Shown: positions 28,776 through 38,611, counted from the first letter of the stretch. The stretch: 64,000 nucleotides of DNA from SZAS-103 sp043747745 (GCA_043747745.1 JAYTOP010000011.1:1-64000); one strand, 5' to 3'. Notes: generated by a model from the sequence alone, not told the origin. Numbers and translations are program-made.

Positions 28776-29054
28776 TCATCCGGACGGAGGATTGATGCCG
28801 GGGCGCCGATCCGGCGATACCGCGATGTGCAGCGCGTGGATCTGGTTGTCGCGCTTCAGTTGTATCCCATCGCGGCCTGCGACGAACACCCGCGCCGCAT
28901 CGCCTTCCCCGTCTTGCAACACCTACCCGGACGCGAGGCTTAGTGCGGTGATATCGCTGATGCGGCCGCTCACGACGATCTGATCGTTGTCCGCGTCTGC
29001 GATGGCGCTGAGGAGGTCGGCGACGGTGGAGACGGTGGTTGGGGATGCGGTCAT
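28776..29054 (-). pseudogene. truncated gene for a right-handed beta-helix type protein
   Basis: The ATG at 29054 has a GGAG seven bases upstream and starts MTASPTTVSTVADLLSAIAD, then DNDQIVVSGRISDITALSLASG and a TAG at 28923-28925. In the same frame the sequence goes on with VLQDGEGDAARVFVAGRDGI and QLKRDNQIHALHIAVSPDRR before the next stop. Beta-helix repeat proteins of this order continue with a Gln at the stop position, so one CAG to TAG change explains it. The rest of the long gene is missing; the remnant ends at 28776, just before the kinase start region. Confidence 0.55.
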
Positions 29055-29254
29055 GGGCGGCTCCGGGTGGATGTTCGATGATATGTGCGGCTGATGCCAG
29101 CCAATATGATCCATGCTATTGGTATGCTGAGATCAGCGGCATCAGCTTATGCGTTGCGCCGGAAGGCCACGACTGACTTTCGGCCTTGCAAGTCAGCAAC
29201 AGTCTTTCTTGCTCGCACTGGTATCATTTGCTGATTGCCATGGGGCCTAGCTGA

Positions 29255-30457
29255 ATGAGCGCGTCGCAATTTATTACCCGTGTAGTTCTGCGTAACTACC
29301 GCAGCATTGGTCAGTGTGACGTGAGGCTCGGTCCTCTGACCTATTTGGTGGGTGCTAACGGCGCCGGCAAGAGTAATTTTGTCGATGCATTGCATCTGGT
29401 GTCGGATGCGTTGACCAGCTCTTTAGATCAGGCACTTAATCTGCGTGGTGGTCTCGGTGAAGTGCGTCGACGCTCTGCTGGCCACCCCACCAATTTCGGC
29501 ATCCGACTTGAATTCAGCCTTGGTGGCCAAGATGGTCACTACGCATTCAACGTTGGTGCACTAAAGAATCGCGGGTTCGAGGTTCAAGCCGAGGAGTACC
29601 GTCTCGGTAGCCCGGGGAAAGGGCCGTTCTATCGCATCGAACGCGGTCAAGTTAAGGCTAGTAGCGAACCTACTTTACCTGCATTGACCAAGGATCGCCT
29701 AGCTTTGGTAGCTCTATCCGGATTAAGTGCGTTTAGACCGATCTTCGATGCTCTTACCGCAATGGGATTCTATAACCTGAATCCAAAACTGATGCGTGAG
29801 TTACAGAATCCTCAAGAAGGGCGATTGCTGAAACCAGTAGGAGAGAATATTGCCAGCGTCATCGGTCATCTTGAGCGAGTAAATCCCCTAGCATTGCGCA
29901 TCATTGAGGAATACTTGCAGACGGTGGTGCCCACTGTGCATGCAGTGAAGCGAGTTCAAGTCGGGCCAATGGAGACTTTGGAGTTTCGTCAGGATGTGCC
30001 TGGTGCTAGAGACCCTTGGCGTTTCGCTGCACAAAACATGTCGGATGGCACATTACGTGCTCTAGGTGTATTGACCGCATTGTTTCAAAGCAACAGCGAT
30101 TTCGCGCCCACTTTGATCGGCATCGAAGAGCCTGAAACGGCGTTGCATCCCGGCGCTAGCGCGGCGCTCCGTGAGGCCCTCGGACGAGCTTCCAAGCAGA
30201 CGCAGATAATTGTCACGAGTCATAGTCCAGACCTGCTAGACGATGTCTCGGTTCAAGACAATCAGATTCTCGCCGTAGTCTCCGAAGCCGGCGAAAGCAA
30301 GCTCGCACGAATCGACTTAGCCGCGCGCGAAGCCATTCGCAGCCATCTTTTTTCAGCAGGTGAGCTGCTTAAACTGGGTCAGCTCCAACCTGATCCCGCT
30401 TCTATCCTCGAACAGACATCCCATCAGCAGGAGCTATTTGATGGAGTAACGGCTTGA
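29255..30457 (+). CDS. AAA family ATPase (RecF/OLD-like), first gene of a two-gene defence-type unit
   Basis: A 400-residue ABC-type ATPase of the AAA_21/RecF-like group. Walker A is GANGAGKS near residues 33-40, the signature-like motif is MSDGTLRALG, Walker B is LIGIEEPETALHP, and the H-loop is TSHSPDLLDDV. These ATPases form clamps on DNA or RNA ends and are common in defence modules of OLD, RecF and abortive-infection type. Base composition is clearly richer in A and T than the neighbours, and codons such as TTA and AGT are frequent, which points to acquisition. The stop codon overlaps the next gene's TTG start by four bases. Confidence 0.82.
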   Translation: MSASQFITRVVLRNYRSIGQCDVRLGPLTYLVGANGAGKSNFVDALHLVSDALTSSLDQALNLRGGLGEVRRRSAGHPTNFGIRLEFSLGGQDGHYAFNVGALKNRGFEVQAEEYRLGSPGKGPFYRIERGQVKASSEPTLPALTKDRLALVALSGLSAFRPIFDALTAMGFYNLNPKLMRELQNPQEGRLLKPVGENIASVIGHLERVNPLALRIIEEYLQTVVPTVHAVKRVQVGPMETLEFRQDVPGARDPWRFAAQNMSDGTLRALGVLTALFQSNSDFAPTLIGIEEPETALHPGASAALREALGRASKQTQIIVTSHSPDLLDDVSVQDNQILAVVSEAGESKLARIDLAAREAIRSHLFSAGELLKLGQLQPDPASILEQTSHQQELFDGVTA

Positions 30458-31062
30458 CCCGCGTTTCTTGCATAGTCGAAGGGCATGGCGAAGTAAAAGC
30501 GGTGCCACTGTTGCTGCGTCGGCTTGCAGATTGGCGACCTTCGCAAATGTATGTAGATGTTCCTCTTCCGATACGAGTACACCGAGATCGTTTCCTTAAC
30601 CGTGAGGACGAGTTCAACCGTCATTTGCAATTGGCAGGTAGCAAATGCGGGGACGACGGCTGGGTTTTGATTCTATTGGACGCCGATGACGATTGCCCAG
30701 CCTCACGAGGCTCTGAAATTTTGGCTCGTGCTAGGCAAGTGCTGCCACATCGATCAATCTCTGTCGTTCTAGCAAATCGGGAATTTGAGGCTTGGTTTAT
30801 CGGTGCGGCGGCCTCGTTGAACAATCGTCGCGGGCTCTCGATTGATGCGATTGATCTAACGGTCGATCCCGAGCAGCCACGAGATGCGAAGGGCTGGCTG
30901 AGCACTCGTATGAGTGACAACACCTATGGTGAAACGACTGACCAGCCTGCTTTCACGGCGCTGATGGATATGCACGAGGCTTTCAACCGCTGTCGTTCCT
31001 TTCGAAAATTATGCGAAGAATGGGATCGCCAATGCGCACTCATTCACACTGAATGTGCATAA
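30454..31062 (+). CDS. DUF4276-family protein (TOPRIM-like), partner of the AAA ATPase
   Basis: A 202-residue protein. VEGHGEVKAVPLLLRRL at the start holds the acidic residue expected in a TOPRIM fold, ILLDADDDCP is the metal-binding DxD element, and ANREFEAWFIGAAA is a family hallmark. DUF4276 proteins are widely encoded beside AAA_21 ATPases; together they recall a split OLD nuclease, where ATPase and TOPRIM domains lie on one chain. Nuclease activity is inferred. Translation starts from TTG inside the previous stop (TTGA), with GGAG seven bases upstream. The gene shares the A/T-rich composition of its partner and converges with uvrD 41 bases on. Confidence 0.82.
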   Translation: MTRVSCIVEGHGEVKAVPLLLRRLADWRPSQMYVDVPLPIRVHRDRFLNREDEFNRHLQLAGSKCGDDGWVLILLDADDDCPASRGSEILARARQVLPHRSISVVLANREFEAWFIGAAASLNNRRGLSIDAIDLTVDPEQPRDAKGWLSTRMSDNTYGETTDQPAFTALMDMHEAFNRCRSFRKLCEEWDRQCALIHTECA

Positions 31063-31103
31063 TCGAAATTGCCGAGTATTGCTTGACTGTATCGGCGTTG
31101 TCG

Positions 31104-33272
31104 CTAAACCGGCACCAAATTCGCATACGCCATCACCAGCCACTTCGGCCCGGCGGCTTCGAAGTTCACCTGCACGCGTGCGTGCGTGCCGCTGCCTTCG
31201 GCGTCCATCACCACGCCGATGCCGAAGCTGGCATGCGCGACGCGTTGGCCGAGGCGCAGGCCGGGCGTTGACGATTGGGCGGGTTCGCTGACGCGACCGC
31301 CGTACACGGGGCGGCTGAGCTGGATCTTCGGGCGCACTTCGTGCAGCAGTTCGGCGGGGATCTCGCGCAGGAAACGCGATGGCTGGCCGTAGTTGTCCTG
31401 GCCGTGGATGCGGCGGACTTCGGCGTAGCTGAGGATCAGTTTCTGGCGTGCACGGGTGATGCCGACGTAGGCGAGGCGGCGTTCCTCGGCGAGGCGTCCG
31501 GCTTCCTCCAGCGAGCGGCTGCTCGGGAACAATCCTTCCTCGAGCCCTGCGAGGAACACCAGCGGAAACTCGAGTCCTTTCGCGCTGTGCAAGGTCATCA
31601 TCTGGACCGCGTCTTCGCCGACTTCGGCCTGGCCTTCGCCGGCTTCGAGCGATGCGTACGCGAGGAAGGCGACGAGGTCGGACATACCCGCGTTTTCTTC
31701 TTCATCGCGACGCACGAAACGCGATGCGACGGAGACGAGTTCGTCGAGGTTGTCGGTGCGCGAGTCGACCGTGCCGCGCGATTCGGCGGCGTAATGCTCG
31801 CGCAGTCCGGTGCGCAGCAGGACATGATCGACCTGTTCCTTGAGGTCCATGTCGCGCAGCTCGCGACCGAGCGTATCGATGAGTTCGACGAACACGCGCA
31901 ATGCATTGCGCGCCCGACCCGCGAGCGGACCAGCGCCGGACAAGACGATCGACGCCTCGAACATCGATGCCGCGTTCTCGCGCGCGAACTTGCGCACCTC
32001 GTCGAGCGTGCGCCCGCCAATACCGCGCACTGGCGTGTTCACCGCGCGCTCGAATGCTGCATCGTCGGCGCGGTTCGCGACCAGCCGCAAATACGCGAGC
32101 GTGTCCTTGATCTCGGCGCGCTCGAAGAAGCGGGCGCCACCGTAGACGCGATACGCGATGTTCTCGCGGCGCAGTTCTTCCTCGAACGTGCGCGATTGCG
32201 CGTTGCTGCGATACAGGATCGCCGCGTCGCTGTAACTGCCGCCGTCGCGCGTCCATTGCTGGATGCGGCCGACCACGAAGCGCGCCTCGTCGATCTCGTT
32301 GTAGGCCGCGTACAGATCGACCGGATCGCCGTCGCCGCTGTCTGTCCACAACTGCTTGCCGAGGCGATCCATGTTGTTGCGGATCACCGCGTTGGCCGCG
32401 CCGAGGATCGTCGCGCTGGAGCGGTAGTTCTGTTCGAGCTTGATCGTGGTGACATGCGCGAAATCGCGCAGGAAATGCTGCACGTTCTCGACCTTCGCGC
32501 CGCGCCAGCCGTAGATCGCCTGGTCATCGTCGCCGACCACGAACACCTTGCCGGTGTCGCCCGCAAGCATGCGGATGAACGCGTACTGGATGCTGTTGGT
32601 GTCCTGGAATTCGTCGACGAGCAGTTGCCCGAAACGCTGCCGGTAGTGCGCGAGCAGGGCCGGGTGTTCGAGCCACAGTTCGTGCGCGCGCAGCAGGATC
32701 TCGGCGAAATCCACGAGTCCCGCACGCTGACAGCGCTGCTGGTACGCGTCGTACATCGCGAGCATGGTCTGCCCGTAGTAGTCGCCGCCGGGCTGGATAT
32801 GTTTCGGACGTCGACCCTCGTCCTTCTGCGCATTGATCCAGTGCGCGACGAGGCGCGGCGTGAAGCGCGCCTCGTCGACGTTGAGTTCGGCGATCATGCG
32901 CTTGATCAAGCGAATCTGATCATCGGAATCGAGCACCTGGAAACTTTCCGGCAGCGCGGCTTCCTGGTAGTGCAGGCGCAACAACCGGTGCGCGAGGCCG
33001 TGGAAGGTGCCGATCCACATGCCGCGACTGCCGCCGGGCAGCATGGCGCCCGCGCGGTTGCGCATCTCGCCTGCGGCCCTGTTGGTGAACGTGACCGCGA
33101 GAATCCCGTGCACGGGCACGCCATGCACTTCGTGCAGCCACGCGATGCGGTGGATCAGCACGCGCGTCTTGCCGGACCCGGCCCCGGCCAGCACCAGATA
33201 ATGTCCCGGCGGCGCGCTGACAGCCTCGCGCTGGGCCGGGTTCAGCCCGTCGAGCAAATGCGATACATCCAT
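31104..33272 (-). CDS. uvrD: DNA helicase II (UvrD)
   Basis: A 722-residue superfamily 1 helicase for nucleotide-excision and mismatch repair. Motifs in order: Q-motif GLNPAQREAV, Walker A AGAGSGKT, GTFHGLAHRLLR, DEFQDTN (motif II), VGDDDQAIYGWRGA (III), EQNYRS (IV), MTLHSAKGLEFP (V) and YVGITRARQKL (VI). The C-terminal tail (FGIGVVMDAEGSG) is a Tudor-like segment as in other UvrD proteins. The start MDVSHLLDGLNPAQ is the family N-terminus. Composition is G+C-rich like the core genome, in contrast with the genes on both sides. Confidence 0.95.
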   Translation of the reverse strand: MDVSHLLDGLNPAQREAVSAPPGHYLVLAGAGSGKTRVLIHRIAWLHEVHGVPVHGILAVTFTNRAAGEMRNRAGAMLPGGSRGMWIGTFHGLAHRLLRLHYQEAALPESFQVLDSDDQIRLIKRMIAELNVDEARFTPRLVAHWINAQKDEGRRPKHIQPGGDYYGQTMLAMYDAYQQRCQRAGLVDFAEILLRAHELWLEHPALLAHYRQRFGQLLVDEFQDTNSIQYAFIRMLAGDTGKVFVVGDDDQAIYGWRGAKVENVQHFLRDFAHVTTIKLEQNYRSSATILGAANAVIRNNMDRLGKQLWTDSGDGDPVDLYAAYNEIDEARFVVGRIQQWTRDGGSYSDAAILYRSNAQSRTFEEELRRENIAYRVYGGARFFERAEIKDTLAYLRLVANRADDAAFERAVNTPVRGIGGRTLDEVRKFARENAASMFEASIVLSGAGPLAGRARNALRVFVELIDTLGRELRDMDLKEQVDHVLLRTGLREHYAAESRGTVDSRTDNLDELVSVASRFVRRDEEENAGMSDLVAFLAYASLEAGEGQAEVGEDAVQMMTLHSAKGLEFPLVFLAGLEEGLFPSSRSLEEAGRLAEERRLAYVGITRARQKLILSYAEVRRIHGQDNYGQPSRFLREIPAELLHEVRPKIQLSRPVYGGRVSEPAQSSTPGLRLGQRVAHASFGIGVVMDAEGSGTHARVQVNFEAAGPKWLVMAYANLVPV

Positions 33273-33395
33273 GTGCGTAGTTTACGCGAGCGGGGCGGGC
33301 GGCATGTCCATTGTTGAGGAACCAGCTACGGCTCTGCGGCTAAACACCTTGGATCAATGAGATGCTACGGTCAGTTGGTCATCGGAGGATGATTC

Positions 33396-36300
33396 GTGGA
33401 TCAAGGGGCATACGAAAAGGTCATCGATCTTCAGACTGAGCGGCAACTGCGCCAGCTCGACGAATTGCGAACCAGAATAGAAACACGCGCTATCGACCCT
33501 ACTGAGGCTGCGAGCATTCTCAGCAGACATGTCGGAGATGCTGCACTGACGGCATTGGCAGCAGTGCGAGGAAGCGATCGGATTCATAAACTGATCGAAC
33601 TGTGTAATCACGCCATCAACTCATTATCTGAGGCGGCAAATCAGCCGGATCTATCCGGGTACTTGCTGCCAGCTCAGCCGCTTGAACTACTTTCTTTGTC
33701 GCCCGCGGGCCCGGGCACCCATGCACCCAATCGTCCAGATGCTCCTCTCGCTTGGGGTGCCTTACTTACAGGAGCACGCACTGACCCAACCCTCGTCTCT
33801 CAATTGTTGAGAGAGCTGGAAACGGCTGATGGTGTTGACATGCTCGTCAGCTTCATCAAGTGGAGTGGCTTGAGGCTGCTACAAACCGCACTGAAACGAT
33901 TTTCAGACGACGGGAAACGTCTCCGCGTGATTACCACCAGCTACATGGGTGCGACGGACGTTCGCGCGGTCGAGTGGCTGGCATCGCTACACAACTGCGA
34001 GATTCGTATCTCATACGACACTCATCGCACACGTCTGCATGCCAAGGCTTATGTCCTACATCGTCGCAGCCGCTTTAGTTCTGCTTATGTGGGCTCGGCC
34101 AATCTTTCAAACGCCGCTGTCACTGATGGTCTCGAATGGACGGTCAAGATCAGCGAACACGAGCAGCCTTACCTCTACGAACGCATCGTCGGAACGTTTC
34201 AAGCCTACTGGGAAGATCCTGAATTCGAAGTCTTCACAACAGATGATTCCGTCAAGCTCGGCCGCGCAATCGCCGAGCAGCGCGCGGGACGCTATGACAT
34301 CGACGTCAGCTTTGACCTGCGCCCCTACACCTTTCAGCAGGAAATTCTCGATCGCCTTGCGATGGAGCGGACTGCGCATCAACGAAAACGCCAATTGATC
34401 GTCGCTGCTACTGGAACCGGTAAGACCATGATCGCAGCGTTTGACTACCGCAGGCTGCGCATGGAACACAATCGACGACCTCGGTTGCTGTTCGTGGCGC
34501 ATCGCATCGAATTGCTGAAGCAGGCGCAAGCAAGCTTCCGTGCGGTTCTAAGAGACCCAAACTTCGGCGCCTTGCTGGGTGGAGGTGAGATGCCCCATCA
34601 ACGCGAACATCTCTTCGCGACAATTCAGAGCATCAACAGTCAAGGACTTCTATCGTTCGTAGACTCCACGTACTACGAATACGTCGTTGTGGATGAATTC
34701 CATCACGCGCCGGCGGCCCAATATCAGCGCCTTTTGGAAACAGCTGACCCGTCGATTCTGCTTGGCATGACTGCAACGCCCGAACGAATGACGCCCGGTG
34801 CCGCTGGCTGGGATGTTTTTGAATTCTTCGGTCACCACATCAGTGCTGAGATCAGGTTGCCCGACGCCATTCAACGAAAGCTGCTGGCGCCGTTCCATTA
34901 TTTCGGTGTCACGGACACAGTCGACTTCTTCAACGTCTCGTGGGCGAGAGGCGGCTATGCAAATGCCGAACTCGACAATCTCGTTACGGGCAATCATGTT
35001 CGCGCGCAGCGAGTACTTGATGCGTTGAACGAGAGAGTGACTGATCGCAACACGATTCGGTGCCTTGGATTTTGCGTCTCCGTCAAGCACGCCGAGTTCA
35101 TGGCTAGTTTCTTTAATGCGCACGGCCTCGTCTCCCATGCCCTGACCTCAGAGTCTTCATCGGAGGAGCGCATCGATCTTCCAAGAGCGCTTCGTGAAGG
35201 GCGAATCCGTGCGTTGTTTACCGTTGACCTCTTTAACGAAGGCATCGACATTCCTGAACTCGACACGGTTCTGCTGTTGCGTCCGACTGAGAGCCTGACG
35301 GTCTTCCTGCAGCAACTGGGCCGCGGCCTGCGTCAGTCAGACGGAAAGGAATGTCTGACTGTTCTCGATTTCGTCGGCCACATGCACAAGCGCTTTCGCT
35401 TCGATGATCGACTGCGCGCCCTTTCGACCAAGCCACAGCCGGACATGCGGGAACAGGTCATGGCAGGCTTCCCATGGCTGCCGGCAGGATGCCACTTCGA
35501 GCTGGAAGAACAGGCAATGCGCCATGTTCTGGAGAACATCAACGGCCACTTGGGGAGTCGCGGCAAGTCGGAATGGGCTCAACTGTTACGAGATTTCGCA
35601 AAGGACATTGGCCGCACTCCATCCCTGCATCAATTCTTGACCCAATGTCAGCGCAAGCCAGAAGACTTATTCCGCATATGCTCTTGGCACGAGTTGGCCT
35701 CCGCAGCCGGTCTGCTGCCAGTCGCGACAGCTAATAGTCGTGAGCAAGACGCACTGCTGCGCGTGGCATCGGTCAATGATGATCTGCGCGTTGCGGGCTT
35801 ACGTTCCGTGCTAGCAGGCCATGCGATTGATAGTACGCGGCTCACCCTGATGTTGTGTGCTCTGATTCTGCCGAAGGACACCCCTTCTTTTACCCTCTCG
35901 GCTCTTCGCAACTATGTGGCGGAGAGTCCAGTTCTTCGACACGATTTACCACAACTACTCGACTACATCGATAGCGAATGTGATACGCATGCTTCATCGC
36001 CTGAGTTACGCGCTCCTCTACCGCTGCGTCTGCACGCGACCTATACGCGCGGGGAGATTTTGGCAGCGATGGGAGCATGGTCTGCGGAGAGGCGCTTCAA
36101 TGTGCAGTCAGGCAATCATTGGATGCAGAACATTCGCACCGACGCTCTTTTTGTAACCTTGAACAAAAGTTCCCGTGAGTTCTCTCCGACTACGATGTAC
36201 GAGGACTACGCGATCAGTGATCGTCTATTTCATTGGCAGTCACAGTCCAGTGTTGCGAGCGGATCGCCAAGAGCCATCCGTTACATCGAACACAAGAAAC

Positions 36301-36488
36301 ACGAAAACACGATTCTCTTGTTCGTGAGAGAGAACAGAAAACGCAATGGACTGGCCGAGCCATTCGTCTATTTAGGACCGATTGAACACGTCGACCACAA
36401 GGGTTCGAAGCCGGTCAGCATTACTTGGAGGATTCAGACGCCGATGCCGGCTCGATTCGTTCATGAGATGCAGCACCTGACGGCATGA
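33396..36488 (+). CDS. PLD nuclease-like, SF2 helicase and DUF3427 fusion protein (defence type)
   Basis: A 1030-residue protein. The GTG start has GGAGG seven bases upstream. A phospholipase-D-like domain (about 115-275) carries one H-x-K motif (LHAKAYVLHRR, H215/K217) with the SANLS follow-up. A superfamily 2 helicase core follows: Walker A ATGTGKT near 338-344, VVDEFHHA, LLGMTATPERMT, and motif VI QQLGRGLRQSDGK. The last third ends in a domain with THR-like RGEILAAMGAWSAERRFNVQSG and NKSSREFSPTTMYEDYAIS, typical of DUF3427. Such fusions are found in mobile and defence islands and probably restrict foreign DNA; the role is inferred. Composition is A/T-richer than the surrounding chromosome. 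Confidence 0.85.
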   Translation: MDQGAYEKVIDLQTERQLRQLDELRTRIETRAIDPTEAASILSRHVGDAALTALAAVRGSDRIHKLIELCNHAINSLSEAANQPDLSGYLLPAQPLELLSLSPAGPGTHAPNRPDAPLAWGALLTGARTDPTLVSQLLRELETADGVDMLVSFIKWSGLRLLQTALKRFSDDGKRLRVITTSYMGATDVRAVEWLASLHNCEIRISYDTHRTRLHAKAYVLHRRSRFSSAYVGSANLSNAAVTDGLEWTVKISEHEQPYLYERIVGTFQAYWEDPEFEVFTTDDSVKLGRAIAEQRAGRYDIDVSFDLRPYTFQQEILDRLAMERTAHQRKRQLIVAATGTGKTMIAAFDYRRLRMEHNRRPRLLFVAHRIELLKQAQASFRAVLRDPNFGALLGGGEMPHQREHLFATIQSINSQGLLSFVDSTYYEYVVVDEFHHAPAAQYQRLLETADPSILLGMTATPERMTPGAAGWDVFEFFGHHISAEIRLPDAIQRKLLAPFHYFGVTDTVDFFNVSWARGGYANAELDNLVTGNHVRAQRVLDALNERVTDRNTIRCLGFCVSVKHAEFMASFFNAHGLVSHALTSESSSEERIDLPRALREGRIRALFTVDLFNEGIDIPELDTVLLLRPTESLTVFLQQLGRGLRQSDGKECLTVLDFVGHMHKRFRFDDRLRALSTKPQPDMREQVMAGFPWLPAGCHFELEEQAMRHVLENINGHLGSRGKSEWAQLLRDFAKDIGRTPSLHQFLTQCQRKPEDLFRICSWHELASAAGLLPVATANSREQDALLRVASVNDDLRVAGLRSVLAGHAIDSTRLTLMLCALILPKDTPSFTLSALRNYVAESPVLRHDLPQLLDYIDSECDTHASSPELRAPLPLRLHATYTRGEILAAMGAWSAERRFNVQSGNHWMQNIRTDALFVTLNKSSREFSPTTMYEDYAISDRLFHWQSQSSVASGSPRAIRYIEHKKHENTILLFVRENRKRNGLAEPFVYLGPIEHVDHKGSKPVSITWRIQTPMPARFVHEMQHLTA

Positions 36489-36634
36489 GCTGAATCGGGC
36501 ACGCGCCCGCCCAGCTGCGCCATCGGCGCACAGCCCTCCTGATTTCCTTTTCATGCCGCACCGAATCAGCGAGACTCCCCCCAACGCCGGCATCGCGGGG
36601 GAACCGGCCCGATCGTTGGTGGAACCGGAGTTTC

Positions 36635-38611
36635 ATGGACGACAACGCGCAGCTGCGGATGCGGGTCAGGCGCCTGGAAGCGGTGCAGGCCATGCTGTTG
36701 CATGTCGGCCGGATGTCCTGCACGAGCCACGACCTCGATGCGTTCCTCGCCGCTACCCACGAGGCGGTCGGCCGCATCCTGTATGCGGAGAATTTCTTCG
36801 TCGCGCTGTACGACCCCGTCGATGCGACGATCCGCTTCGCCTATTTCGTCGACGAGGTCGATCCAGCGGAGGATCCGGCGCGCCGTTTCCCGCTGCGCTC
36901 GGTCGACGAGTCGCCGACGTCGTGGGTGATCCTCAAGGGCGAGCCACTGAACCTGACGTCGGCCGAATTCGCCCAGCGCCACTGGAACTGGGAATCGGCG
37001 GAGTGGCAGACCGGTACCGACGCGGCGCACTGGATCGGCATGCCGCTGCGCCTGAGCGATGGCCAGATCCTAGGCGCGCTGGTCATCCAGAGCTACCACG
37101 CGGACCGCACCTACACCGACGAGGACGTGGCGCTGTTCGCACAGATCGCCGATCACATCTCGACCATGCTGGAAAAGCTCACCGCCACCCAGCGGCTGGA
37201 GCATGCGATCACCGAGCGCACGCGCCAGCTCAAGCTTGAAGTGGCGGATCGCCGCAAGGCGGAGGAACTACAGCGCGGCCTGTACGAAATTGCCGCGCTG
37301 TCGGCAACGGATGCGTCGCTCGACGAGGTGTACCGCACGGTGCACGAGGTGACGTCGCGACTGCTGTACGCGCGTAATTTCTTCATCATGCTGCACCACG
37401 AGGAAGCGTCGGAAATCAGCTTTCCGTATCTCGTCGATGCGTTCGACGAGGCCGACCAGCCCGACCAGCGTTTTCCGATCTGGCGCGGGCCCACGTCGTA
37501 TGTCGTGCGCACCCGGCAGCCGCAGTTGATCGACCCTGCACGTCGGGCGCAACTGGTACTCGATGGCGAAATCCAGGGCGCGGTGGGTCATCTCGGTTTT
37601 TCCAGCTGGATGGGCGCGCCGATGATCGTCGCCGAGCGCGTGTACGGCGTGATCGTCGTGCAGAGCTACGATCCGGCGATCTGCCACAGTGCGGACGACC
37701 TCGCGTTGCTGGCCTACATGGCGACCCACGTCGCCAGCGCACTGTCGCGACGCGACGCCGATGTCCAACTGCGCGAGGCCGCCGAACGATTGAGCCATCG
37801 CAACGAGGAACTGACCAACACACTCGACCAGTTGCGCGCCACCCAGGACGAGCTCGTCCGCCACGAGAAACTCGCATCGCTGGGCGGGCTGGTCGCAGGC
37901 ATCGCGCATGAGATCAATACGCCGCTTGGCATCTGCGTGACGGCTACGTCGCATGTGCAGAGCGAGTTGCGTCAATGGCGTGCATGGCACGAAGCCGGCA
38001 CCTTCGATACGACGAAGATCGACGTGATGCTCGACGATCTCGGCGTTGCGATGCACATCCTCGACAACAACACGCGCCGTGGTGCGGAACTGGTGCGCTC
38101 GTTCAAGCAGATCGCGGTGGACCAGTCCTCGGGGCAGCGGCGTGCGTTCGACCTTGCCGAATACCTCGACGAAATCGTGCTGTCGCTGAAACCCAAGCTG
38201 AAACACGCGCCCTGCACGGTGCACGTGGAATGCGCTGTCGGCATCTGGATGGACAGCTTTCCCGGCGCGCTGTCGCAAGTGGTGACGAATCTGATCATGA
38301 ATGCGTTGCTGCACGCGTTCGATGGCCGCCAGGACGGGCTGATACGGGTCGAGGCCGAAGCGGTCGGCAAGGATGTCGTCTTGACGATTTCCGATGATGG
38401 CGTTGGCATGGCCGAAGCCGATCTCAAGCGGCTCTTCGATCCCTTCTTCACGACCAAGCGCGGCAACGGCGGCACCGGCCTGGGCGCGCACATCGTGTTC
38501 AACCAAGTGACCAGCGTACTGGGCGGAACGATCCGCGTCGCCAGCACGCCGGGCGCAGGCCTGTACGTGACGATGCGGCTGCCGCGCATGCTGGAGAAGG
38601 GGTCGTCATAG
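36635..38611 (+). CDS. GAF-domain sensor histidine kinase
   Basis: A 658-residue soluble kinase. Two GAF domains (about 30-180 and 225-365) with YAENFFVALYD and YARNFFIMLHH segments are joined by a coiled-coil helix; a second coiled coil leads to the phosphoacceptor helix with His in LVAGIAHEINTPLG, then an ATP-binding domain with N-box (NLIMNALLHAF), G1 (DDGVGM) and G2 (GTGLGAHIV). No membrane span and no receiver domain. ATG 36635 has a GGAG in front. The next gene is a longer paralogue whose kinase core is nearly the same. No response-regulator gene is close by, so the partner is unknown. Confidence 0.88.
   Translation: MDDNAQLRMRVRRLEAVQAMLLHVGRMSCTSHDLDAFLAATHEAVGRILYAENFFVALYDPVDATIRFAYFVDEVDPAEDPARRFPLRSVDESPTSWVILKGEPLNLTSAEFAQRHWNWESAEWQTGTDAAHWIGMPLRLSDGQILGALVIQSYHADRTYTDEDVALFAQIADHISTMLEKLTATQRLEHAITERTRQLKLEVADRRKAEELQRGLYEIAALSATDASLDEVYRTVHEVTSRLLYARNFFIMLHHEEASEISFPYLVDAFDEADQPDQRFPIWRGPTSYVVRTRQPQLIDPARRAQLVLDGEIQGAVGHLGFSSWMGAPMIVAERVYGVIVVQSYDPAICHSADDLALLAYMATHVASALSRRDADVQLREAAERLSHRNEELTNTLDQLRATQDELVRHEKLASLGGLVAGIAHEINTPLGICVTATSHVQSELRQWRAWHEAGTFDTTKIDVMLDDLGVAMHILDNNTRRGAELVRSFKQIAVDQSSGQRRAFDLAEYLDEIVLSLKPKLKHAPCTVHVECAVGIWMDSFPGALSQVVTNLIMNALLHAFDGRQDGLIRVEAEAVGKDVVLTISDDGVGMAEADLKRLFDPFFTTKRGNGGTGLGAHIVFNQVTSVLGGTIRVASTPGAGLYVTMRLPRMLEKGSS

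Noticed and set aside
31275..33317. A 680-codon frame opposite uvrD
   Set aside because: Antisense shadow; uvrD has all helicase motifs on the other strand.
36516..36530. A 6-bp hairpin (tgcgcc/ggcgca) after the DUF3427 gene as a terminator
   Set aside because: Short stem and no T run; too weak to call.
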